A stretch of DNA of 64,000 bases from Epiperipatus broadwayi (lineage: Eukaryota > Onychophora > Udeonychophora > Euonychophora > Peripatidae). Both the position numbers and the translations under genes were made by a program. This document shows positions 1 through 11,684 of this stretch, piece after piece. Under the pieces are notes generated by a model that was not told where the DNA came from, searched no databases, and saw only the letters and a program-made list of their open reading frames with translations. Positions within the stretch are counted from its first letter, which is position 1, and each line of letters starts with the position of its first letter. The stretch lies in the NCBI GenBank assembly GCA_028023455.1, contig JAQFVV010000036.1, positions 7,811,576-7,875,575 of the forward strand, given 5' to 3'.

Positions 1-840
1 CTTGGAGATTTTTTGAATGATAAGAGGTTTGTTATTTTTATGATCAGTGGAGACATGGATATTAGCCTAATGTTGTTTAAGGGTTTAGGATGAATAGGTT
101 TCTTGAGAAAGGATACAAGAGTGATAGGGTATAGCTGTGGGATGACATGTACTTAATTTGATAGATGGTTGAGCATCTTTTGGATTATAGGTACAGTGAG
201 GTGATTGAGGTGTTGTAACAGGATTTTTGGGATTGCATGTATTCCAGGATATGCATTGTTAGGATAATTTTTAATTTTGTTTATTATGTCTTCTTTAGTT
301 ATATTGTGGTTAACTCCTAAATTGTTAAGTTTGAGAGTTGCAATGTTAGCATGGGGATATGATTGGAGTTTATTCTTAAAATAGTCAAGCAGTGGTGCAA
401 TCATTCCTTCTCCAGTTATTATTTTTGAGTTGTGTAGAATTGATGTGGGCATGAGTTTTTTATTTGTATATCCTAGTGCCTAACATATGTAGTCTTTGGA
501 CCAGTTATGAATATTTTTTTAAAAATTTTTTTGCTTTTTTGGTAACTATGTAGTCTGCCAAAACTAGTTGTGTTTGCTTGTATTTTGTTTAAAGCAGTAG
601 AATAAAGGATATTGAGAAAGTATTGGCTGGTGTGCTTTTGATTTTTTGATGTAGCAAGTCAAGTTTTTCGTCATATGTGTAGCTGTAGGATTTCTGCATC
701 TATAATGTTTTATAGTGGATGTAATAATGTTTATGAAGCTAAACCATTCTTCTGGCTGCAGAGTGAGTATTTTAATTTTATTAAATATAAATCTCAGAGA
801 GGATGGCCTCTGGTACACTGGATTTGAGAAGTCATCTAGT
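1..840 (-). pseudogene. Reverse transcriptase fingers region and upstream linker of LINE A
   Basis: Two open stretches remain on the minus strand. 564-818 is the endonuclease-to-RT linker (WFSFINIITSTIKHY, nearly identical in pattern to WFTFINIISSTIKHY in LINE B). 153-452 is the RT N-terminal region with the PG.HAIP...HL...PII block that precedes the RT palm in this family. Reading on below 150, the frame gives a LYPIT.V.FLKK-like block, typical of the segment before RT motif 1. The palm with its catalytic aspartates lies outside the window. Identification rests on alignment by eye to the three related copies here. Confidence 0.75.
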
Positions 841-960
841 GGTTTTAGTTAGTAATGGGGCTGTAATCTTCAGATTGTGATATTTTATTTCTAGTAAGAT
901 GGTTTGGAGTTAGATTGGATATAGATTTTCCTATTTGGCTGTTAGAAGCAGCCATTTCTA
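1..960 (-). mobile_element. LINE A fragment (non-LTR retrotransposon, same family as LINE B)
   Basis: This is the partial body of a non-LTR retrotransposon read on the minus strand. It covers the end of the endonuclease, the linker and the first part of the reverse transcriptase, and runs off the window start. It parallels LINE B: the linker phrase around 800-850 (LLKS.xPEAI) matches LINE B near 3940-3990. The phrase near 150-250 (PGIHAIPKILLQHLNHLTVP) matches the LINE 2 and LINE 3 copies at 41.4 and 52.3 kb. The upstream (5') end is lost near 960, as expected of 5'-truncated LINE copies. Frames are broken, so it is dead. Boundaries are approximate. Confidence 0.8.
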
Positions 961-1480
961 ACAATTGATGGATTGTTGTAATCCATCAAAGAAGTTAAAT
1001 GAAATATTTTAAGTAGTATAAGGATTTACTTACCCAACTGCTTCACAGTGTGTGAGTGATGCATTTATGAGTTAATATTGACGTTTTCAGGATGCAACTT
1101 GCAAAAAAGATGACTCAAACAAAGTAGTATAAACGAGCAATACCAGCCAGTGTTTACCGCTTGGATGCCATCTTGAACTACTACTACTACTAGTTTTAAA
1201 ATTACTTTATTAGCGTAAAATATGTTACAATTGTTACATCATTATTGGCATTATATTTTTACATGTGTAGACTTGAATGCTTGAAGTTCTATTAAGAGTT
1301 CTGTGGGGAATAATGTTCAGTAGTAGACACTAAAATGCTGATTTGGCAGGAGTGTGTACAGTTTTGAAGTTGACTGGTGAAACTACAAGTTCATTTTTAT
1401 TTAACAGTTATTAATTATTGTTGCACTGATTGTGATTTTTAATGGTATTTTTGGAATTTAATTAGGCTCCGGGTGGATGT
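960..1480. other. Junction between LINE A and LINE B, no gene
   Basis: No coding sequence was seen. The stretch probably contains the 3' untranslated part of LINE B (minus strand) and the truncation point of LINE A. It includes a short CTA trinucleotide run near 1177-1192. No poly(A)-type tail or target-site duplication could be recognised. Confidence 0.4.
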
Positions 1481-1482
1481 AA

Positions 1483-2100
1483 CTATATCAATGGGAGTAT
1501 TAGATTATCTCTATCTTTGATCTTGGTTAATTTGTTTATGAATAGTGATTGGTATTTGCACGAAGTGGGATTGAACACGAAATGACACCTCGGGAACCAT
1601 AGCGTGAACAAGAGAAAAATTGTGATTCTAATTGCAATAAAAAAGCCTTGGGGAATGTTTTCAATTAATGTTTGAAGTGTGGTTTTTGAGTTGCGAGTCA
1701 TTGTGTCTGTAATTCTGCAGGGTAGAACAGATGTGGTGACATAGATGCAGGGTAGAACAGATGTGGTGACATAGAGAGCAAATTGGGTCAATGTTGGCAT
1801 ATTTCATTTTGGTTGACAGGAAAAAAATGGTTGGTAGGGCACGGGCTTGATTTTAATAAGAATGTCCAGATATTTTGGCTCAAGATACCAAAACTTAAAT
1901 TTTGATATTAGTGATTTGTTTGAGACATTGAGGATACTGCTTATATTCAGGAGAGAATCCGAATTGTTGAGAGAATAATGTGCCTCTCAGTAATTAATTT
2001 TTGTGAATGATTTATCCTGTGATCTGTTGAACTTAGTATTAATTTTGGCGAGTTGATTAATGAATTTATTTTTGATTTGGAGGGGTATCAGTGGATAAAA
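1483..2100 (-). pseudogene. C-terminal tail of LINE B ORF2 after the RT thumb
   Basis: The minus strand continues semi-open below the RT thumb, with an open stretch at 1483-1800. It has no recognised domain; cysteine-rich zinc knuckles seen in some LINE C-termini are not visible. It contains an in-frame 30-bp tandem duplication (see 1716-1775). The assignment to LINE B rests on continuity with the thumb. It could be partly 3' untranslated sequence. Confidence 0.45.
1716..1775. repeat. 30-bp tandem duplication, two exact units
   Basis: The units 1716-1745 and 1746-1775 are virtually identical (TGCAGGGTAGAACAGATGTG...). Thirty bases is ten codons. In the minus frame the peptide YVTTSVLPC therefore occurs twice. 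The exactness points to a recent slip in an otherwise old element. Confidence 0.9.
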
Positions 2101-3890
2101 TTTTAATGAAAGATTGGAAAATAGGAAAATTAGTAGATAGTTTTACTAGAGTGTTATGGGCTTTTTGATGGTAAAAGGTTGTGATTGACTGTAAGGATAA
2201 GCCATTGTATTTAGTATGTTTTTGTAGGCTATTGATACTAATGGAGGTAGCTTTCTTATTCCAGATTAGCTTCGTAGATAGAAAGTTGATTTTTTTTTTT
2301 TAAACTGTTGGTGAATTTTATGACTTAGTGCATAATAATTAATTTTTGGGAGTACTAACATATTGATTAAAGAAATTTTGCTATGTATTGACAGATAAGC
2401 TTTGGATAATGAATGAATTGTCTTTAGTATTTCTGGCAGTAACTGATTCTGTATTGTGCTTCTTGTGACATTAAGTGAGAGATGAAAAGGAATTGCAAGA
2501 AAGTTGTGTGGTGAGGTTTTACTTAGAGATGCAATTGACTGGCTATTGAAAATGTTCCATATTGCTGTTTTTCCTTGTTGAATTTGAGTGCGTGGAATAA
2601 TGAGTAATTTTCAAGATTGGCTTGTAATTTAGGAAGTGACTTCTTAGAAGGCAGGAACACTACTATATCATCCATGTAGGATAGATGGTTTATTTGCTGT
2701 TTCAAGTCTCCTATATATATTCCAGGTAGTTTTGCTTCTATTTCAGCAAGTAATAGATTGATATAGGTAATGAAAAGCAGTGAACTTGGAGGGGATCCCT
2801 GTGGGATGGAGGTGTCGGGGATGAAGCTTGGAGAAATTTTGCCATTTAGTGTAATGTGAATATCTCTATTGGTAAGTAGATTTGCTAGTATGCGCATTAT
2901 AGGTATAGGAATGTTGTGGCCACAGATTACTTCCAGTAGTTTCAGAATCAGAATTGAATCAAAAGCTGCTTCCATGTCAGGCTGAATCATCACTGGCCCA
3001 GTTTTTTTGGTTTGTCTGACTTCATCTATTATAGTTTTAAACAAGATTAAGCTTCCAGAATGGAACTGCCTTTTTTAGCAAACTGATATTTAGAAATGTT
3101 TGGGAGGATTAAAGGTTGAATTTTGTCTTTGACTATGGATTCAATAATTTTTATGATGAGAGGGGACATGGATATTGGTCTGAGGTTGGTTAATGGAAAA
3201 GGGTGAATGAGCTATTTGATGAAGGGGACTAGTGATATTGGGTAGAGCTGCTCAATTGAGTGAATTTGGTTAGAGAGATGAGTAATCATATTGAGTATTA
3301 TTGGTGTTGTAAAGTAGTTAAGATGATGAAGTAAAAAATTGGGCATGGCATGTACTCCAGTGTGAGAGTTATTCAGATATGATTGGATTTTTGTAGCTAT
3401 GTCATTTCTGGATATGTTATGATGATCTGTTGTGATGCCAAAGTGGAATGGAAATTAGCGAGGTGACAATGTTTTCTGAAATCTGCCTTTGAAAAGATTA
3501 AAAATTTGTTTTGTCATATTTTCCCCTGTTAAGATTTCTGTGTTTGAAAGCAGAGAGGATGGAGTGAGCTTTTTTGAACAGTAGCCAAGAGCCCAGTGAA
3601 TTTATCTCTTTGACCAATTATGTGTTTTTTAGAAAGGGTTTGGTTTTTTTTTATTGATATATATATATATTCTGCTAATGTGAGCTGCGTCTGTTTGTAT
3701 TCCTGTTTTAACAATAAGATTGAGCTAATTGAGGTTGTGTTGGTGGGTGTGCTTTTAAGTTTTAAATGTAGAGTGTCCAATTTTTTCATTACATAGGTTG
3801 GAGCTGGATTTCTATTGGTGTAATGTTTAATTGTGGAGGAGATGATATTTATAAATGTGAACCAGGCCTCTGTTGGGTTGAGAAACAAAA
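2100..3890 (-). pseudogene. Reverse transcriptase domain of LINE B ORF2
   Basis: The palm is open at 2523-3044. It has IQPDMEAAFDS (motif with the first catalytic Asp), then PQGSPPSSLLFITYIN, then SYMDDIVVFL with the YMDD box at about 2667-2678 on the plus coordinates. Upstream, 3529-3888 is the linker to the endonuclease. 3050-3500 carries the fingers in broken frames. Below 2520 the thumb is visible as SLSKAYLSIHSKISLINMLV, a pattern typical of LINE RTs. Both catalytic aspartates of YMDD are intact, so inactivation is due to frameshifts and not to loss of the active site. Confidence 0.9.
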
Positions 3891-4004
3891 GATTGATGTT
3901 ATTAAAATAAATATATATTTAAGAGATTATTGCTTCTGGAGCAATGGATTTAAGCAATCGTCTAGTAGTGTTGTTAAATGAGAGAGTGGAATGAAGATGT
4001 AGAT

Positions 4005-4680
4005 CTAATTGTAATTGTATATTGAGTGCCCAGAATAGGATACTGGGCATAGGGAAGGTTTTATTATGTAATGTAGATCAGGGGAGTAGAAGATGAGATC
4101 AATCAATGTAGAATGATTTTGGGTATAGAATGATATAGTATTGGATGAGAAGAAGCTTTCTGCACTCATGAGTTTTTTATTTATGAGATTTAGATATTTG
4201 AGAGTAAAATTGGAATATGACATGTTAAAGTCACCAATTAGTATTGTGAGGTGGGGGTTGTTTGCTAAAATAAGATTTATGTTGTTGATGAGTTGGTGAA
4301 TAAGTAGTGGTTAGTTGTATAAGTACAAAGTGATTATATTGTGTAGGCTGGGTTTTGAAAAGTTATTATGCTCATGTGTGGGTTTAGAAAAAGTAATATG
4401 AATGCTTGAAAAGGAGAGTTTCGATGAACAAGAAAACCAACTCCAGCAGCAGATAAGTTGGACAAGGAAAAGTTGCAGTAACCAAATCTATTTAGGTATT
4501 TGTCTTGTTTGTAGGTGGAATTGATTGAGCATTTGGTCTCTTTGAAAAGCAGTAAGTGAAGATTGAATTGATTGATCCAATTGGCTATGACAAATATTCT
4601 ATGTGGCAAGTTGATTCCTCTGACACTGACCGTTGTGATTGCGAATCCCACTGTAATGTTTGGTGTGTCGGCGGCTGACT
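4005..4680 (-). pseudogene. Apurinic-type endonuclease domain of LINE B ORF2
   Basis: At 4334-4680 the minus strand encodes an exonuclease-endonuclease-phosphatase N-terminus: TTVSVRGIN...R...IANWI followed by LLLFKETKCS (the E of the catalytic Q/K-E-T-K block) and AAGVGFLVHRN. At 4005-4223 lies the C-terminal half, with TLIDLIFYSPDL and SYSGHSI in place of the usual S-x-IDYI-F...S-DH-x. This domain normally nicks target DNA to prime reverse transcription. The final conserved Asp-His appears changed to Gly-His, and a frameshift separates the halves, so the enzyme is dead. The first recognisable residues precede the GTG at 4651, so that is not taken as a true start. Confidence 0.8.
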
Positions 4681-4799
4681 ATGAATATGTGAAGTAATTC
4701 TATAAAAGATCCTTAAATATGAGGATCGATGGGTTAGAGCTGATGCCAGAAGGAGTGTTAAGACTGCGATCATTTATGGGAAGGGTTTTATTTTTAACC

Positions 4800-5990
4800 T
4801 TTCTAGTGGCTCTGAGATGACCATCTACTCCCTCGAGAAATACCAGTTGTTCCGGAGAATCAGAAGAGTCAACTGATAGACACTGTCTAGTCCAGTAACT
4901 AGGTTCAGTCCTTTTGCTGTCTGGGATAGGTGATAGGGTGGATCTTAGCTTTTTTCTGACTGAAATTAAGCTCTTTTCTATCTTTGTGGTTAATAGTGTC
5001 TGATTGGGTAGTATGCATGATGATTTGCTTATCAATTAAGTTATCAGTAGTGGCTTTAATTTTTTTTCTGTCCTTGTTTTGCTTCTTTCTCTTTGCAATT
5101 TTAAAGAGGGAAGAATCTGATGTATCTTCAGAATGGTAGGATGATGAATTTTCATCCATGCAGTCTTCATCTCGATCAGAGTTGTTGGAATTGAGTACTG
5201 CTTAAATACTATTTGTAATGATATTGCTATCAATAGGTGTGTGAGTGAGATGCTCAATTGGTTTTTTAGTTGTTAGATTGGTGCTTGTTTATGCGGTAAT
5301 TTGAATTCTTTCATTATTGATTGCTTGAGGTGTGGCAAGTAGCTTGCTTTGACTGTGAAAATGTTGAGCATTGGTGCTGTTTGGTGAGTTTAAGGCTGCA
5401 TTTGGGCAAAATTTATTGGTGCAGTTTTTTATTAAATGGGTTCTTTGTTTACATGAAAAACTTTGTGGGGCTGTCTCTTTAAAGGTGATGATGAGCGGCG
5501 AACTTTCATTTCCATGTAGAGTTGGGATGTCTGTTGGATTAGTGTTTTTATATAGACTCAGGTTAAATGTGGCTACGTTTGTATAAACCAGAGCTGTTGC
5601 TTTTTTCTCCGTAAAATAATTGGAGATTTACCATATTTTTTTAATAACAAATGAAAATCCTTTTCTGTGAAATCTGGTAACAATTATTAACTTGCGCTTG
5701 GAGTATTAGAGGGCGATCTATATCACTGTAGCAGATAATTCTGTTTCCAAGGAATTTAATATTATTTTGAAAGATTTCTTTTTGTTTTTTGTTGTGAAAT
5801 TCTAAACATAAATATCTATTATTAGGGAGGAATAATATTTTATAAATATATGACCATAATTTTTTTTCATTCAATTATTGGTAAAACTCATCTGTGGGAA
5901 ATTTGCTTAAATCACATTTTTGATTAGTGACAGATATAATGTTATTCCCAATCTGATTATATAAAGAGGGTAACCTAAATAAAGGAGAAA
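4800..5990 (-). pseudogene. ORF1 (Gag-like RNA-binding protein) relic of LINE B
   Basis: The minus strand carries a Gag-like ORF1 in pieces. Near 5875-5940 is the phrase KFPTDEFYQ, followed after a stop by NEKKLWSYIYKILFLPNNRY and CLEF (5700-5874). LINE 2 has the equivalent KFPLDKFYK...EKKIW at about 44.1 kb. Such blocks resemble the RRM fold of LINE ORF1 proteins, which bind the element RNA. The C-terminal part (4905-5159) is rich in S, D, E and K (MDENSSSYHSEDTSDSS, then KKQNKDRKK), like the acidic tail at 42.8-43.3 kb in LINE 2. Frames are broken in several places. The RRM assignment is inference from pattern, not from a search. Confidence 0.6.
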
Positions 5991-6587
5991 ATTTAAGAAT
6001 ATTAGAATGACGTGTTTGAATCTGATATACCCAAACAGACCTAGTATCATAAAGAAGAAGAGGAGGAGGAGGAATAATCTTGTGTGTGGAATTTACATGT
6101 AAAAATAACAAATAAAATAAAAATAAAATGAAAATACAACCAAAAACTCAAATAGTAAAAGAACAGTTTAGAAAATAAATAAATTAATTTAATAAATAAA
6201 ATAAATGCCAAAATTAATACATATCACAAGATGGAATATATGGAGAAGTATTAGCCCAAATAATGATATTATAATATACAATACTGTGATAACGGGTAAT
6301 GTAAATAAAATGAGAGCTGACCTAGGAAGAAATTTAACTAAATAATAAAGCATGTAATTTAAATTATGTAACCATTGACAAAGATAGGTAATATGATTTG
6401 TCCAAGACAATCTGGAGTCAATACGTATTCCCAAATAACAATAATTATCTACCAAAGGAATATTCTTACAAGTACATATATTATTAAAATACAAAATATA
6501 CTTGCAGGAAATTTTAATCTTAAGAGAGAAAAAAATACACTTATAAGAAAAAATAATACCTTTTGTTTTATCCAAATTGACCAACAA
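5990..6587 (-). pseudogene. RT thumb and C-terminal end of LINE C
   Basis: At 6189-6587 the minus strand gives LVNLDKTKGIIFS, then YCYLGIRIDSRLSWTNHI, the thumb signature found after the RT palm in CR1/Jockey LINEs. Further down, 5990-6111 has an IQTRHSNIL phrase similar to the TRH block near the C-terminus of such elements. The open frame at 5875-6111 then runs straight into the ORF1-like sequence of LINE B, so the exact junction is uncertain. Confidence 0.7.
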
Positions 6588-6622
6588 CGAATTTTATCTA
6601 AATTGACCAACAACAAATTATG

Positions 6623-7260
6623 TCAGCCATTTACTGAGTCCAAATCCTCATTCACTAATTTTTCAACATGACTATAAGAAACAGCATAACAGGATAAAGC
6701 AATATCATAGGCAAAAACAAAAATCTTAGAATGTAATTTCAGTGAAAATAAATCATTAATATAAATTAAAAACAATAGAGAACCAAGTATTGAACCTTGT
6801 GGAACTCCACAATTAATCAAGACCACATCACTGACAATACTATAAATATTAGTAAACGCTTTTCTATGTTTTAAATAACTCTCCCACCAACTACTAATAG
6901 AACCACAAAAACCATATAAATAGCAATGCTTAATCAAAATATTATGATTAATAGAATCAAATGCTTTAGATAAATCAAGATAAATAGCCAATGTTTTAAG
7001 TTCATGGTCTAATGAAGATATTAAATAATGAACAGGAAGAAAACTATTGATAGTCAGATATAATTTTATTTTTAAACAGAAATGACAACATTTGATTATT
7101 AACAATCATGTTCAATAATTTAGAAAAAAAGCAGAAATAATTGCAATTGGCCTATAATTAACTAAAAGTAGAATCACCCTTTTTATAAACAGGAGTAATA
7201 ACATTAACTTTCAAGCATTCTGGAAATGATCCAGATCACAAAGATAAATTAAATGAATGA
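6623..7260 (-). pseudogene. Reverse transcriptase palm of LINE C
   Basis: In 6623-7105 the minus strand reads LDLSKAFDSINHNILIK, WWESYLKHRK, CGVPQGSILGSLLFLIYIND, then FVFAYDIALS. These are RT motifs in the order expected for the CR1/L2/Jockey group. The usual FADD/YADD box is FAYD here, so one catalytic aspartate is lost. Upstream, 7105-7260 gives FNLSL.SG.FPE.LK and PVYKKGD in shifted frames, the normal start of this RT. The gene is clearly inactive. Confidence 0.9.
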
Positions 7261-7275
7261 ACCAAAACAGGAGCC

Positions 7276-8533
7276 GGTGCTGATATAGTATGCGCTCGGT
7301 GGCCATTTTGAATTTGAAAACACCCAAAAACACTGCCGCCACATGCAAGCCATAAATGACATCGACTAGAAACACTCAGTTTTCAAAAAAATAGATCGCC
7401 TAAGGCAATGCAATTAAAAAAAGGGGGTGGTGGGAAGGCACTACACTTCAAAAAAGTGTGGGAAAATGTCACATTAAATAGATTAAAGTGCTACTATCAA
7501 AAAAAGGGGGGGGGGAGAAAAAGAAGTGAACATTGAAAATTAAAAAATCCTTTAAGATAAACCAAAAACGTTAATTTATATATATAATGATAATCAAATA
7601 CTGTAATAGTAAATCTTAAACAATTAACGTGTGTTAAGGCATTTTTTTAAAAAAATCGTAAATGATATTTACAAAAACTATAAAATATAGCGATCATTAG
7701 AAAAATAATAAATGCTATTTTAAAAAGCTCACTCCAGTCTTTCAACACTATATACTAAATCAGTATTATAATTTTAAAAAACAATATTTAAAAACAAACA
7801 TTGGGTTGTAAAGTCATATTAAATAGCCTAAGGTGCTACTATGGAAAACAGTGCGGGAAAAGAAAAAGATGTGAACATTGAAAATTAAAAAAATTACAAA
7901 ATACTATAAAATAAACCAAAAATGCTAATGTATATAGTGATAATAATCAAATATTGCAATCATAAATCTCAAAACATTAACGTGTGTTAAGGCATTTTTA
8001 AAAAAGTCATAAAACCTAAATATATATACATAGCGGTAAATAGAAAAAATGATAAATGCTGCTTTCAAAAGATTACTCTGGTCTTTCAACAGTATATACT
8101 AAATCAGTATTATAATTTTAAAAAACAATATTTAAAAACTATAATACTATATTGGGTTGTAATGTCACATTAAATAGCCAAAGGTGCTACTATGGAAAAA
8201 AGTGCAGGAAAAGAAAAAGAAGTGAACATTGAAAATTAAAAAAATATTTTAAAATAAACCAATAACGCTAATGTAATTTTAAAAAACAATATTTAAAAAC
8301 TATAATACTATATTGGGTTGTAATGTCACATTAAATAGCCAAAGGTGCTACTATGGGAAAAAGTGCAGGAAAAGAAAAAGAAGTGAACATTGAAAATTAA
8401 AAAAATATTTTAAAATAAACCAATAACGCTAATGTATATAGTGATGATAATCAAATATTGCAATCATAAATGTCAAAAAATTAACGTGTGTTAAGGCATT
8501 TTTTAAAAAAGTCTTAAACCTAAATATATATAT
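7276..8533 (+). repeat. Repeat D1, left part (non-coding long interspersed repeat)
   Basis: It begins GGTGCTGATATAGTATGCGC and matches 49410 onward (GGTGCTGATATAGTACGCAC) over several hundred bases, including GGCCATTTTGAATTTGAAAA and GACATCGACTAGAAACACTC. No open frame is seen. The same start in both copies marks a real element end. This part contains internal tandem copies (see next entry). It continues at 11685 after the E1 insertion. The strand label is arbitrary. Class unknown; it could be a non-autonomous transposon. Confidence 0.8.
7465..8520. repeat. Internal tandem copies within repeat D1
   Basis: A module with TGTCACATTAAATAGCC, AAGGTGCTACTATGG and AAAGAAGTGAACATTGAAAA recurs beginning near 7465, 7810, 8160 and 8320. 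D2 has it once or twice only. Spacings are unequal (about 345, 350 and 160 bp), showing stepwise duplications with an internal deletion in the shortest unit. Confidence 0.8.
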
Positions 8534-11500
8534 TGTGCCGGTCAGAATTGTATGTCCGTCTAACAAGAGCTAGCATCTAGGCAAACAGTACTTCGAATCC
8601 AATCATGTGCAAGATACATAAGTCAGGAACAATCACGAACTCTGCCCTCTTGCCTATTTTCCAGATCCATAACATTACGAACAACATTTCTGATGATAGC
8701 AAATGAAATTTTATTTATACCCGTCCTGATGCAACAGCGGAGAGACGAGGGATTACAATACTACTAGGCTTCGAACCCTAGTACCCCCAACAGAGCCTAA
8801 GGTCAGTGAAGATCAGCTATATATAATGCAATCTAGTTAACGATGTGTATGCATAAATCATGAGGCAAAGCAGGCTTAAGTAATAGTTATATAGTTAATA
8901 ATTTATTAATATTAATTAAAAATGAATAAACATATGTAATTTAACAAAGTTGCAAATCTATTTATATATATATATATCATTAATATAATTATGGGTTTCA
9001 CTTTGTTAATGCTGATTTGCGTTTTAAAGGAGGTACATAACAAAAGAATATAAGTTACTGATTAAGTGATGCGCAAATCTGCAATTGTATATTACAATTC
9101 AAAGAAGGTACAGATATTCAAGAGATCGGCTTAATATGCTAACGGGAGATATATATATCTTACCATATTATTCAATGTGGCCGCTATGATTATTTTTATG
9201 AAAACTCATTGATCTTAAGATAGATGGAATATAATGTACATCACTTTGTTAAGATTCATTTGAACTGCATTCGAAAATATTTATTAGTTTACATCATTTA
9301 CTTCAATAATAATTGGAGCTTAAAATGTTTAAGCAGCGTAGTTATTTAGATTTATTTTATTCTATTCTTTTCGTATTAGAAAAGAATTACTTAGCATTAC
9401 TCGTTGGCACACTCAACACTTTCGCTATGAGAGGGCCTGTAGCTTAAACAAGCTTTAAAATGACATTACCTAATTTTTAATAGAAACGAAAACATTCTGA
9501 AATCATGGCATTACATCTTACAGATTTAAAATGGGCAAATATAAAATATTAAACTAGAATCGCGGTGCTGACTAAAGTAATAACGTTAGAAATGATTGAG
9601 TCCATTTTAGGACGAACGCTTCATCAATTTTATAAGAATATGAAATGTGTCTGTATACTTGAAAGGTCAGCATTTGAAAGAGGTGGTAACATGTAAAAAT
9701 ACCATAGCCTGTTTTCCAGTATTAGCCTATGCAGAGCATACCAGCCACCTTGACGATATCCAAGAGTCGGTGCTTCCAAACCCTGATATGCCATAAGAGA
9801 AATAATCCCATTTATCCGGGTTTTTAAGTTTGATAAAGCAAAAAGAAGGAAATTTTATAACGTTATGTAAGCCCAGCAACGCTAATAATAATAAAGAATA
9901 AATCAGGTTCGTAATAACGCTGATATGTGATTTAAAGTCTTAATAATTTAATAGAATCTGGCATAATGATATGACATAAATTAATCTTTCTTGAAAGGTA
10001 CGCAAATGTCCTTTCATATTCATTAGGATGTCACACATAAAAGGAGGGATTATTGTTCCCTTCATTAAATAAATATTAATACGCCAACCAGCAATTACTT
10101 ATATAAAAGATTATCAGGTTAAATGGCGTTATCAGCAAATGATTGAAAATATAAGAAACACATAGTAAAGGTAGGTCATTAAATTTACTTTATAGTATAA
10201 TTTGAAAATAAAATCAATAGCGAAAATATGGCAATAACGAAACATATTAAATGTAGTAGTGAATAAGCTCCCACTAAGCAAATAGGATAATTCAAAATAT
10301 TTTTCAATCAAGCGAACCTTTAACTACGTAAGAAAGCTTACATTTAAGATATGATATCCCATAATTTCAAGGATAGCTATTAACAAAATTTAGTATTGGT
10401 TCGCCGGATTGAACTGTTAGCATATCAAATTAAATCACATGAAATTTATAACATTAAAATAAAAGCATGCTGCATTTAAAATATTAGAAACAAGAAATGT
10501 GAAACCCATTAAAGAAATACATAAAAATAAAGTTTTAGATTCGTGCATTATCTTTTAGAACAGAGAGAGAAAGTCATTACCTTCTAGAACGGTTGCAGTT
10601 AATATTACATTATATTTTGATAGAAAGAAAACTTTACAAATAATTTAGATTTTTAAAATGAAAGTCTTTTAAAGAGTTCATATGAGCAGCAAGCTCATGA
10701 TTTACCTTCCAAATCTTGATGTCTTCACGTACGTATGGATTTGAATGTGTAGAATTATAAATGAAGAAAACACGGTTAAGCAAGGCAAAGTTCTGACAAA
10801 TAATGGTTGGCATCTTCAGGTAATTATGATAGCATTTAAATTAGGCAGTCCATAAGTGGAAATGGCAGGTTAATATAGCAGAGTGGAAACGATTTTGGAG
10901 AACGGGGAAGCAAATTTAGCCCCTCTACTCAGGAGCCATATTTCAAAATTAAACGGACGTGGGTCCGTTCTGCAAAGCTATTAAGATGATGAACCAAGAG
11001 ACTTAGCTTAAAATTTCTGCTCTATTTATACTGGTAAAAACCTTCTAGAATGTTCTCTGTTTCCGCTTGATATGGCCCGGATGTCCATTACGTGGCTGAA
11101 ATACACCTATTGTCTAATTTTAACGATGACGCAACAAGTTCTAGAGAGTATTGTTTTAATCTATTTCTAAAATGAAAATAGATTCAAAAGATATAATTTC
11201 CATTAACATTTAGTTTGCTAAGGAATTTTAACTTATTATATTTTTTAAAACAAATCTTAGAATATTCTTTTATTTATAGATTTTACATTTCCAAGTTATT
11301 TTAATTACTCTCTAGAACTTTCTTTAGTATTGCGTCAGAAAATAAAATACACGAACTAAAATAAAATATACATAACTATAAAATAAATACATATTTAATT
11401 ACGAAAAACATATTTCAAATAATATCACACACACATACATAACTATTAAAAGGTATGGAAATTTAAATATTTCCGACTTAAAATTATTAAATAATCTTTT

Positions 11501-11684
11501 ATATTAATAATGCTTAACTTATAAACGTAACAAAAATAATAACGGAGGGTTTTAAAACTTGTATGTGCGTTTTTTTACTCTCTAGTGATTTAACACATAT
11601 ATAGATGAGTTTAAACCTCTGATTCAAGGTTTTGAATCACCAGACAATGTAGCAAAAATATGTGTAATATATTTTCTGCTTCAA
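8534..11684 (+). mobile_element. Insertion E1 (3.15 kb) inside repeat D1, class uncertain
   Basis: D1 sequence stops after an AT run at 8533 and resumes at about 11685 (ATATACATAGCGATAATTAA) exactly where the neighbouring tandem copy (8030-8060) predicts, so the piece between is an insertion. It starts TGTGCCGGTCAGAATTG and ends CTGCTTCA; TG...CA ends and a possible 5-bp ATATA duplication hint at an LTR-type element. No coding region or second terminal repeat was seen. The first 150 or so bases recur in reverse complement at 26190-26361. Alternatives are a solo LTR or a non-autonomous DNA element. Confidence 0.6.
11127..11336. mobile_element. Candidate 210-bp MITE with inverted ends, inside E1
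   Basis: The left end TGACGCAACAAGTTCTAGAG and the right end (reverse complement TGACGCAATACTAAAG, then GTTCTAGAGAGTA) form interrupted inverted repeats of about 24 bases, flanking an AT-rich core with no coding potential. No clear target duplication was seen. It might be a small inverted-repeat transposon or an intrinsic part of E1. Confidence 0.4.

Larger units (their letters stand above)
1480..6000 (-). mobile_element. LINE B, near full-length degenerate non-LTR retrotransposon
   Basis: Read from about 6000 down to 1480, the order is ORF1 with an RRM-like region, an acidic/lysine-rich ORF1 tail, an apurinic-type endonuclease, a linker, a reverse transcriptase with a YMDD box, and a thumb and C-terminal tail. 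This is the standard two-ORF plan of apurinic-endonuclease LINEs, which nick chromosomal DNA and copy their RNA at the nick. Several frameshifts and stops break both ORFs. It belongs to the same family as LINE A, LINE 2 (about 40.8-44.9 kb) and LINE 3 (about 51.6-52.7 kb). The 5' boundary against LINE C near 5990 and the 3' boundary near 1000-1480 are approximate. Confidence 0.85.
5990..7270 (-). mobile_element. LINE C, CR1/Jockey-like non-LTR retrotransposon fragment
   Basis: Only the reverse transcriptase and C-terminal part remain, read from about 7270 to 6000. The endonuclease and ORF1 are absent (5' truncation). At the 5' side the element is abutted by the non-coding repeat D1 at 7276. 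At the 3' side it abuts LINE B near 5990. Its protein signature differs clearly from the LINE A/B family (LDLSKAFDSINHNIL, GVPQGSILGSLLFLIYINDL), so it represents a second LINE clade. Confidence 0.85.
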
